From contig CAKQME010000012.1 in the NCBI GenBank assembly GCA_934254815.1, positions 10,244 to 74,243 on the forward strand: a stretch of DNA of 64,000 bases. Reading direction: 5' to 3'. A model generated the notes under the pieces. That model was not told the DNA's origin. It did no database searches and worked only from the letters and a program-made list of their open reading frames with translations. Numbering within the stretch: the first letter of the stretch is position 1; every line of letters begins with the position of its first letter. The position numbers and the translations under genes are program-made. Below, one piece after another: positions 52,981-60,400 of this stretch. Source of the stretch: an uncultured Clostridia bacterium (GTDB lineage Bacteria > Bacillota > Clostridia > Christensenellales > Borkfalkiaceae).

Positions 52981-54108
52981 TTATCCTTTGTTTATTTTCG
53001 CGACTATCTTTAACCATTCATTGTCCCACCTTTCTTTATTAAAAGAATGTTGAACCGTTTCTACTGCTTTTTGAGATAATAACTTTCTCAACTCATAATT
53101 TTCAATAAGTTCTTTTAGTGCGGCATAAAGCTCTTCTTCCGACGGCGAAATCATAATTCCGTTATATCGGTTTAGAACAATATTCGTCATTCCTCCAACG
53201 TTAGTACAAACTACCGCACACCCCGCACCCATAGCCTCCAACAAAGAAAGCGAAGTTCCCTCAGAACCAAGAGTTGGAACAACCGCAATATCGTGTTTAG
53301 AATGAATTTCAAAACTTTCTTCGGGTGAAAATCTCGTAAGGCAAACATTTTGATATTTATTTAAATTATCTTTTATAAGCTGCTCATCCGGTCCCTCTCC
53401 GGCAATCGTAATTTGTAGATTATTAAATTCATCCAGCAACCTTTCTATTACTTTGACAAATAAGCGAGTCCCTCGATACGGGACAAATCGCCTAGCAAAG
53501 ATAATCTTAATTGTGCCGTCTTTTAATAATTCGCGTCGGTTTATCGTGCCAACAAAATTAGGTATAACAATTATTTCGTTATTTATATTTTTAACTTGCG
53601 TTCTGTACCAATTTAAAAAGTTATAATCAACGGCAACTATATTATTCACTAGTTTATAACGCATATATTTTTTTATAGTCCCGATAGAGTTATAAATAAT
53701 TTTTAAGATATTACTTGTATTCGATTCTTTTTTATAACTAGTAATATCCCACGCTACACCGTGCTGAATCGCAATTGACTTTATAAAATCATTTTTTACG
53801 ATCATATAATCGGTAGCAAAAAGCAATATATCGTTATTTTTATCGGGTTTGGCGTCTTCTAAAAATTTTTTATAAAGCACCCTCTTTGCTTTATTATAAT
53901 TTTTGATGGGGACTTTTTTCCCAACTACTCGAACGCCCTCATAAGAAGTTTCAAAATCATCGTTCGCAAACTGATAAATTGTAACGTCAAATTGATTTTT
54001 TATAAATAATTTGGATAATTCAAGACAATATGTTTGTACACCGCCTAAATTAATATTTTTACCGTTAAATTTAAAAAAATCACTAACCAGTATAAACAGT
54101 TTATGCAT
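52981..54108 (-). CDS. Glycosyltransferase family 4
   Basis: 375 residues, GT-B fold. The N-terminal acceptor half has NLGGVQTYCLELSK near 21-34. The donor half has IIFARRFVPYRGTRLFVKVIER near 210-231, ITIAGEGPDEQLIKDNL near 239-255 and PTLGSEGTSLSLLEAMGAGCAVV near 282-304 (E-x7-E type motif). The ribosome site is GGAGAG. It overlaps the next GT4 gene by 8 bases. Confidence 0.9.
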   Translation of the reverse strand: MHKLFILVSDFFKFNGKNINLGGVQTYCLELSKLFIKNQFDVTIYQFANDDFETSYEGVRVVGKKVPIKNYNKAKRVLYKKFLEDAKPDKNNDILLFATDYMIVKNDFIKSIAIQHGVAWDITSYKKESNTSNILKIIYNSIGTIKKYMRYKLVNNIVAVDYNFLNWYRTQVKNINNEIIVIPNFVGTINRRELLKDGTIKIIFARRFVPYRGTRLFVKVIERLLDEFNNLQITIAGEGPDEQLIKDNLNKYQNVCLTRFSPEESFEIHSKHDIAVVPTLGSEGTSLSLLEAMGAGCAVVCTNVGGMTNIVLNRYNGIMISPSEEELYAALKELIENYELRKLLSQKAVETVQHSFNKERWDNEWLKIVAKINKG

Positions 54109-55267
54109 TTCTATCTCTCCAATTATTCTTCAAAATTTCAGCAATGTTACAAGGTTCGTTTTTATTTGAATTAACGAATAAATTACTCAATTTTTCGTCT
54201 TTTGCAATCTCTAAAAATTTAACTACAGCATTTTCTGCATTCCAAGTTTCAGCCATTGTTTTATACGCTTTAAAGCTCATTTCTTTGCGTTTTTCAGGAT
54301 TATCAAGTAAAAACTTTACTTTATTAAATAAATCGTCCTCATCGCCGTTTTTATAAATGAAGCCGTTTTCTCCGTCATTTATTAAAAACGGCACAGAACC
54401 TATCGCGTGGCTTGCTGCTACGGCGCAGGCACTGTTCATACTTTCGTTTAATACTGCGCCCCACCCCTCATTAAAATCGGAAGTAAACAAGAATATTTCA
54501 GATTGTTCCATATGCCGCCTTACTTCTTCCGGTTTCATTGCACCGAGCATTTGAACACAATCTTCAACACCCATAGTTCTTATCATTTCACGAATTTTAT
54601 TTTCCAACTCGCCGTTACCTATTAAAGACAATTGAAATTTATATCCTGCTTGTTGTAAACGTTTCGCTATCCTAATCGGCAATTCGGGGTGTTTCCAATC
54701 AATAAATCTTGCTGTCCATAAAATTGAAGCAGGGGTTTTATCTGAAATCAACTTGTCCGTATTTTCATACTTCTTTACGGCTGGGAAATATCCCCACTTA
54801 AAAGTTTTACCTTTAAACATTCCCGTTATCGCATAATCTCTTGCCGCATATGCGCTTGCACAAAGCATATAAACGTTTTTATATGGATAATTATCAAAAT
54901 GATATTTTATGTACCGTAATGGAAGTTGTAATAATTTTTTCTTGTTTTTATAAATACGCTCAGAATATCTGAAAACAAGCTTACCGCTTCTTATTCTTTT
55001 TCGTATCATCTTTTCAGGCGCGCTGCCTGCTATTACCACGTCGGCATTATTTATTAAATCCACACACTGTTTATACGTTTCTTTATCTTTGTAACTTTTT
55101 ATTACAAACTGCGGCAATGTTTTTTGCCCCCACCCCATATTTTCTCGTTCTTTTTCCATGGGTTCAGTTTGAATAAAGTAAAAATGTCCGTCTGTCTGCT
55201 TATAAAATTCTTCCGAAATAGCCGACTGATGATGATTATAATAATTAGATAAAAAAATAATTAACAT
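54101..55267 (-). CDS. Glycosyltransferase family 4
   Basis: 388 residues from the ATG at 55267; a longer frame would start at a TTG inside the polymerase gene. The donor half shows ILWTARFIDWKHPELPIRIAKR near 180-201, LIGNGELENKIREMI near 211-225 and FTSDFNEGWGAVLNESMNSACAV near 260-282, the GT4 donor-binding motif. It builds the repeat unit; donor and acceptor unknown. The local GC is low, like its neighbours. Confidence 0.87.
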   Translation of the reverse strand: MLIIFLSNYYNHHQSAISEEFYKQTDGHFYFIQTEPMEKERENMGWGQKTLPQFVIKSYKDKETYKQCVDLINNADVVIAGSAPEKMIRKRIRSGKLVFRYSERIYKNKKKLLQLPLRYIKYHFDNYPYKNVYMLCASAYAARDYAITGMFKGKTFKWGYFPAVKKYENTDKLISDKTPASILWTARFIDWKHPELPIRIAKRLQQAGYKFQLSLIGNGELENKIREMIRTMGVEDCVQMLGAMKPEEVRRHMEQSEIFLFTSDFNEGWGAVLNESMNSACAVAASHAIGSVPFLINDGENGFIYKNGDEDDLFNKVKFLLDNPEKRKEMSFKAYKTMAETWNAENAVVKFLEIAKDEKLSNLFVNSNKNEPCNIAEILKNNWRDRNA

Positions 55268-55271
55268 TATA

Positions 55272-56615
55272 CTAATTTTTGCTCCCAACAAATTTAGTTA
55301 TCAATAATGTTATGTAATAAATAATACATAGTAAGAACACACCTCGAATTATTGGTGATGGGGAATACAAATACCAACGTGGTGTAGTAATAGTTACATA
55401 TATTAAAATACATCTTACTACTCCGTATGTTCTACAGTTAACATATTTCATTTTGTTCATGTAGGTTGTAACCAAATAACCAAATAAAATTATACCGACC
55501 ACACCTAAATAAAATTGTCCAAAAAATGGAAGCACTCCGCCATAATAATGCACATAATATTGTCTAGTAAATGAAGCCAAATTCGATCCTTTCACAATGC
55601 TGCCGCCTAGAAACATTGATAACATAAACAAACAAAACATAGTTAGTCTTTGTCTTATAGCTACAGATTCTTGCACCTTTACAAATGTCAATGATGTATA
55701 ATATGACGAGTATGCTGTATCTAATACATATCCACCATTAAGGGAACTCAAAATTGAATTCATTAAATTTTCAACAGTAAATTCAACATTAGTACGCATT
55801 GTTCCAACTACAGAAAATACCGCTAACGCAATTATAAAAATAGGCAAAAGTTTTCCCCATGGTATTTTTTTCCCATCATATTTTACTATAAATAATAATA
55901 CTAACAATTGTAATGCGGTAACTCTTCCGCCATATAATAAATTTTGTAATGCAAATAAAGCAAGTAAAAACACCGAAAAAACTTTATAAATTCTATCCCA
56001 CTTAAAGAAATAAAAACCGACAATAAAGACTATTGTAGAGTACTCATAAAATGTTGATGGTTCCCCCCTCACTCCCGATTCGGTAGGTCTGCCAAAACCA
56101 AAAATCAAAAGCAACGCAAGTAATATTAAATAACAATAACCAAAAATAGCATAACTCGGCTGATCATCGTTTAATAGTTTAGGCTTATCATCATTCTGCA
56201 TTTTAATACTTTTAACTAAATTATCAGTATGGACAAAAACACATAACACTGTTGTGAAAATTAAAACAATCCTATATCCGGACACCGCGACGTCCGAATA
56301 AGCCCAGCCAGTAAACAACCCATCTAATTCATAAATATAATTGGCGAAATAAATACTGTAATTAAACCATAACAAAAATAATGAAATAATTAGAGTATAA
56401 ATACATCTGCGATTAACAATTACTAAATACACATTCAATGCAAGTAAATAGAACAGCGCCCATTTTATTTGTGTAGATTCTTTTACTATTATTGATAAAA
56501 TAATCGTTGTAGTTAAAATCAATACTTTTAAAATATAGCAACCAAGCGCAGTATAATTACTTCCACAATTTTCATTTATACTTTTATTTCGTTTTAAAAC
56601 TGCATTATTTCTCAT
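55272..56615 (-). CDS. Polysaccharide polymerase (Wzy-like)
   Basis: 447 residues with about 11-12 membrane helices and a larger outer loop near 300-350. Wzy proteins diverge strongly in sequence, so the call rests on topology, on RGEPSTFYEYSTIVFIVGF-type Arg-containing loops, and on its place with Wzx in the operon. It would join repeat units on the outer face of the membrane. Very AT-rich, consistent with transfer. Overlaps the preceding GT4 gene by 11 bases. Confidence 0.75.
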   Translation of the reverse strand: MRNNAVLKRNKSINENCGSNYTALGCYILKVLILTTTIILSIIVKESTQIKWALFYLLALNVYLVIVNRRCIYTLIISLFLLWFNYSIYFANYIYELDGLFTGWAYSDVAVSGYRIVLIFTTVLCVFVHTDNLVKSIKMQNDDKPKLLNDDQPSYAIFGYCYLILLALLLIFGFGRPTESGVRGEPSTFYEYSTIVFIVGFYFFKWDRIYKVFSVFLLALFALQNLLYGGRVTALQLLVLLFIVKYDGKKIPWGKLLPIFIIALAVFSVVGTMRTNVEFTVENLMNSILSSLNGGYVLDTAYSSYYTSLTFVKVQESVAIRQRLTMFCLFMLSMFLGGSIVKGSNLASFTRQYYVHYYGGVLPFFGQFYLGVVGIILFGYLVTTYMNKMKYVNCRTYGVVRCILIYVTITTPRWYLYSPSPIIRGVFLLCIIYYITLLITKFVGSKN

Positions 56616-57759
56616 ACATTTCTAAATAATTTTTTGCGGCATTTATTTTGTCAACCACAAAACACAATTCTAAATTTTTAACGTTTACTAACAGTTCACA
56701 AAACCTAAATACATTTTGTGCAACATTATCTTTCGGAACGGATTCGACGCTACCGCCTGTCGGGTAAGTTATAACGGGCGTTCCGCACGCCTGCGCTTCT
56801 AAATTTACCGTTGGGTAATTATCTTCGTACGTCGGGTTAAATAATACGTCGGCGGCGGTGTATATCTCAGCAAGCTCGGTCGCACTGTTAGTCCGCTTTA
56901 TCCCTATAATATTTGACGGTAATATTTTTAACTGCTCGTCATTTACTCCCACTAAAACTATACGATAACCGTCGTCTATCTGTTTTGCCAACTCTAAAAA
57001 ATCATCAAAACCCTTGCGTTTTTCCCAAACACTGGCAACACCCAAAATGATTTTTTTATCAGTAAGCCCATATTTTTCTTTGAAATCGCTTTCAGTCGGC
57101 TTAAACACCGTTAAATCTATTCCGTTATTTATTACTATGGTTTCATATTCTTTTAAAAAAGATTGCCGAACAATGTTTTTCAACCATTCTGACGGCGTTA
57201 CGAGAATTAAATTCGGCACACCTTGAAAAGCCCGGGACTTCTTCCTAAAATTTCGTAGAGCTTTACTTATATAACTGGCAGGATACGAATTTTTCTGAAT
57301 ACAATTTCGACATTCTGTTTTCCACTTATCGCAATTCACAAAATCAAAATAAGCGCAATGCCCCGTAAATGCCCAACAATCGTGCAACGTCCAGATGATT
57401 TTTTTCCCGCATGTCTTTAAATAATCAAACAGCAATCCGACGTGAATATAATATCCGTGAATATTGTGCAAATGGATAACGTCGGGGTTATATTCTTTTA
57501 TCCATTTAATAAATTTTTTCGTCGCAAAATAACTACCGAAGCCCGAACCATCAAACAATCGCGCCTTTAAGCCGTGTAGCTTAACACCGATATCACTGCC
57601 AATACGGTAAGAGATATCTTTATATTTATCGGGTACGGTTTCTCTTCCGTAAGCGATTTTACATTCGTGACCTTGCGATATCAGAACGTCGGCTATATCG
57701 GTGCAAATTCTGCCCGTACTGCGTATTCCGCAGACGGAGTTTATCATTAAAACTTTCAT
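56605..57759 (-). CDS. Glycosyltransferase family 4
   Basis: 384 residues from the ATG at 57759, which overlaps the previous stop (ATGA) and has GAGGTG seven bases ahead. N-terminal HLHNIHGYYIHVGLLFDYL near 93-111 and WTLHDCWAFTGHCAYFD near 121-137 mark a branch common in clostridial and Bacteroides polysaccharide loci. LGVASVWEKRKGFDDFLELAK near 235-255 and PTYEDNYPTVNLEAQACGTPVI near 308-329 form the donor site. Confidence 0.9.
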   Translation of the reverse strand: MKVLMINSVCGIRSTGRICTDIADVLISQGHECKIAYGRETVPDKYKDISYRIGSDIGVKLHGLKARLFDGSGFGSYFATKKFIKWIKEYNPDVIHLHNIHGYYIHVGLLFDYLKTCGKKIIWTLHDCWAFTGHCAYFDFVNCDKWKTECRNCIQKNSYPASYISKALRNFRKKSRAFQGVPNLILVTPSEWLKNIVRQSFLKEYETIVINNGIDLTVFKPTESDFKEKYGLTDKKIILGVASVWEKRKGFDDFLELAKQIDDGYRIVLVGVNDEQLKILPSNIIGIKRTNSATELAEIYTAADVLFNPTYEDNYPTVNLEAQACGTPVITYPTGGSVESVPKDNVAQNVFRFCELLVNVKNLELCFVVDKINAAKNYLEMYEK

Positions 57760-58934
57760 TTTTCGCACCTCGACAAAGCCGCTGTTAAATCGGAAAAGAA
57801 TTTTTCGGGTTTAAAATATTTTTCGTAAAATTCATAACCGTTTCTGCCAAAATTCGCTTTATTTGCGGACGAAACGAATTTTAAAATATTTTCTTTCAGT
57901 TCGTCTGCTTTCTGAGCCTTTCCGCAAAAACCGCAATTAGCTTTTTCTATTACCTGTGCAGTTTCGCCGCCTATCGCGCCGATTATCGGTTTACCCGCCG
58001 CCATATACCCTTGAACTTTTGCGGGCAGAGTTTGCGCAACCACTCCGTTATCGCCGGTTACAAGCATAGCGTCGGCTTTGGCGTACATTCCGGGCATTTC
58101 TTCAAGCGGCAAACGCCCGTAAAATTTAACGTTTTTCAAATCAAGCGTCTTGGCGATATGTTTACAATTTTCAAGGTGAGTTCCGTCGCCAACGATATGA
58201 AAATACAGGTTTTTTTCGTCTTTCAGCTTGTCCGCCGCAGCAAGAATCGTTTCCACGCTTTGCGCCGCGCCTATATTGCCCGCAAACATAAGGTCTATAT
58301 TTTCGTCGGCAATTTTTTTACAAGTTTCGGGCAAATAAACGCTTTCGGCATACTGCGGCAAATAGGTTATTTTTTCTTTATCGAAGCCGAATTCGCTTGC
58401 AAAATAATCTTTAAACGATTCACTCGTAACAAGCAATTCGTCCGCCGCCGCATAAATTTTTTCAGACACCTTTTTATAGTGTTTATAAATGAAGTTGTTT
58501 TCTTTTATTCCGCCTGCGGTAAGACTTTTCGGCCATAAATCGAGACAATATAACGCGATTTTCGTTCCGTATTTCTTTTTATATTTTATAGCCGCCTCAG
58601 CCATCATTATAGGCGAAAGCTCGTAGACGAAAACCACATCGAAGTCTTTATCGAGTTTTTTGACGTAACGTTTGGAGTGTATAGCATACGAATAGTAATT
58701 GCAGATTCTGCGAATAACGCCTCTACCGCGCGGAATTGTTTTTACTCTATGTATTTTTACTCCGTTTCTCACTTCGTCGATTTTAGCACCCTCTTTTATC
58801 CACGTTTCGCGTTCATAACTCGGTTCGCCAGCAAGCATAAATACTTCGTGACCTTGTTTTACGAGATTTTCCGCTATATCCGTTATTCTGAACGGATCGG
58901 GATAATAATGTTGGCAAACTATCAGTATTTTCAT
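57756..58934 (-). CDS. Glycosyltransferase family 4, WbuB-like (FucNAc transferase candidate)
   Basis: 392 residues. ILIVCQHYYPDPFRITDIAENL near 3-24 and YCLDLWPKSL near 127-136 are typical of the WbuB branch, whose members transfer L-FucNAc in E. coli O26-type antigens (family knowledge). Donor-site motifs: FAGNIGAAQSVETILAAADKL near 219-239 and PAKVQGYMAAGKPIIG near 310-325. The UDP-FucNAc genes in the same operon make that donor likely (inference). First intact gene of the polysaccharide operon. Confidence 0.88.
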   Translation of the reverse strand: MKILIVCQHYYPDPFRITDIAENLVKQGHEVFMLAGEPSYERETWIKEGAKIDEVRNGVKIHRVKTIPRGRGVIRRICNYYSYAIHSKRYVKKLDKDFDVVFVYELSPIMMAEAAIKYKKKYGTKIALYCLDLWPKSLTAGGIKENNFIYKHYKKVSEKIYAAADELLVTSESFKDYFASEFGFDKEKITYLPQYAESVYLPETCKKIADENIDLMFAGNIGAAQSVETILAAADKLKDEKNLYFHIVGDGTHLENCKHIAKTLDLKNVKFYGRLPLEEMPGMYAKADAMLVTGDNGVVAQTLPAKVQGYMAAGKPIIGAIGGETAQVIEKANCGFCGKAQKADELKENILKFVSSANKANFGRNGYEFYEKYFKPEKFFSDLTAALSRCEK

Positions 58935-58938
58935 AACT

Positions 58939-59181
58939 TCACTTATTTCTCTTGTTTTTTATTCCTATTTCTTCGAGTTGCGTTTTGAAAATATATTCCG
59001 ACGGAGAAAGCCAACAGACAATTTTCTGCGGATTATCCTCGCACAGTTTGAAACCTATAAAAGATTTACCCGTGCCTGTAGGATGAATAACAGCGGCTTT
59101 GCCGTTTTTCCGCATTAAAAAAACAGCGAACGAATAAGCTTTTTCATTATGTTCGAACAATGAAATCGGCAAATTCGCCAC
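58939..59181 (-). pseudogene. N-terminal fragment of a DEAD/DEAH-box helicase
   Basis: 80 codons from a GTG at 59181 behind GGGGGG. LFEHNEKAYSFAVFLMRKNG is followed by the Walker A motif HPTGTGKSFIGFKLCED, then VCWLSPSEYIFKTQLE. This is the start of a large clostridial helicase (normally over 600 residues) that stops after motif Ia. Nothing of motifs II-VI remains; the WbuB-like gene starts five bases later. It is either a relic or a leader peptide kept for position. It is the first frame after the invertible-type promoter. Confidence 0.75.
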
Positions 59182-59198
59182 CCCCCGAAACAGTAATA

Positions 59199-59392
59199 AA
59201 AAAGTTCATCTATTATGTAAATAGATGTACTAATTTAATTATATTCTATCCGCTTTTGCATAAATTGTCAAGTAAATTACCGTAAAGGAACGAATTTACG
59301 GGTATTTAAGTGAATATTTTCATGATTAAAAGCAAAAAATGAAAATCAATCGTCATTTTAGTTCATCTATTTACATAATAGGTGAACTTTTT
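59199..59392. repeat. Candidate invertible element: 34-bp inverted repeats around a promoter
   Basis: The left repeat (59199-59232) and the right repeat (59359-59392, inverted) match at 32 of 34 positions. Each repeat is itself a palindrome: arms GTTCATCTAT and ATAGATGTAC (left), GTTCATCTAT and ATAGGTGAAC (right), with the spacer TATGTAA reversed to TTACATA, so the copies really face each other. The 126 bases between them hold a promoter reading to the polysaccharide operon, plus a CCGTAAA/TTTACGG stem. Total length (194 bp) and layout resemble known phase-variation switches of gut Clostridia and Bacteroides. No recombinase gene is in the window. Alternatives are a small transposon remnant (MITE) or twin repressor operators. 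Confidence 0.75.
59243..59271 (-). promoter_or_regulatory. Promoter of polysaccharide operon inside the inverted repeats
   Basis: On the minus strand TTGACA (59271-59266), spacer of 17 bases, TAGAAT (59248-59243). Transcription would begin near 59236, four bases before the left inverted repeat, and run into the helicase fragment and the glycosyltransferase genes. In the orientation present here the switch would be ON. Confidence 0.75.
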
Positions 59393-59438
59393 CAAAATAG
59401 CTTTTTTAATTGATTTAAGAGTAAAAATCAGCAAAAAA

Positions 59439-59463
59439 GCGGGCGTTTATAATAAACGCCCGC
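59439..59463. terminator. Bidirectional terminator
   Basis: GCGGGCGTTTAT (59439-59450) and ATAAACGCCCGC (59452-59463), with A run before and T run after. On the minus strand it ends the WYL region; on the plus strand it would stop transcription if the promoter segment were flipped. Confidence 0.88.
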
Positions 59464-59481
59464 TTTTTTAATATTAAATTT

Positions 59482-60314
59482 TCATTTCGTTTTTTTCCTG
59501 CGTTTTAACAATATGACGATCGTTACCGTTATCCCTGCCGCGACGACTACCGCGCCCGCCGAAATAACGACGTACCCCCACATTGACATACGAAACGCCA
59601 CGCCCGGAACACAGACTATAAACGTTCCCGTTTTATCCGTTTCTGCCGCGATATAACGCCCGTAACAACGGTCAAGGTCGATACAGGAAATATTGTCCTT
59701 TCCGTCAAGCGCGTAAGCAATCGTCGTAGAAAAGCATAATAAATAATAATTATCCTTATTCCACACCATATAGGCAGGACTGACAACGTATCTCTTGCCA
59801 TCTTTCCTATACACCTTTTTATGCTTGTCGTCATAGTCGAAATACAGGAACGATATTTTCTTATTCTCGTTGATAGCTCTTTCTATTGAGTCCACGTTGT
59901 ATATAAGAGACTGCTCCCCTTTCTGCTTTTTTCAAACGAAATAATGTGCTTTGATACACTCTCCGCCTGATGAGAACACAGAAAGCTCGAAAGCCTTTCT
60001 ACAAGCACTTTCTTTTGCGTAGGCGTAAGTTTAGAAGCCTTCACAACGTCGGACAACATAACGATTTCTGCCGTATCGAAAGGTCTGTTTACAACGTAAT
60101 AGTAGTAATATTTCTTTTTATACGACAGAATTTCATATCCGCTGTCGTTCAAAAGGGCTATATCCTGCGACAAGATTTTTCTTGAAACGTTGATACCTTT
60201 ATCGGCGAGCATTTTTATTATCTCGTCGGTATTCAAATGATGCGATTCGTCAGTATATTTACAGAGAATATCCCACAAAAGAAGCAGTTTGATTTTGTGT
60301 GTTTCGTTAGCCAT
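59482..60314 (-). pseudogene. Frameshifted WYL-domain regulator joined to a surface-protein tail
   Basis: Two overlapping frames make one broken gene. The first (60314-59883) is the helix-turn-helix N-terminus of a YafY/WYL regulator (KIKLLLLWDILCKYTDESHHL, then VSRKILSQDIALLNDSGYEI). It ends in a wrong frame after SFEKSRKG. The second (59895-59482) continues the family with DSIERAINENKKISFLYFDYD and RKDGKRYVVSPAYMVWNKDNYYL. Adding one G to the GGGG run near 59916-59919 rejoins them as RKGEQSLIYNVDSIERA. After NYYLLCF the WYL domain gives way to KTGTFIVCVPGVAF and a membrane helix with KKRRKKTK-like tail, the end of a surface protein. So there is a frameshift and a fusion. Confidence 0.75.
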
Positions 60315-60400
60315 ATCCGCTCCTGTAAATCAAAATATCGCCTTTTAGAATTTGAGCCGCCCGCATTTGACTACGAACGGCTCGTTGTTATTGTTTCATC

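Noticed and set aside
59199..59392. Transposon (MITE) reading of the 194-bp inverted-repeat segment
   Set aside because: No target-site duplication is visible outside the repeats, and the enclosed promoter correctly faces the capsule operon; a switch is a better fit, though not proven.
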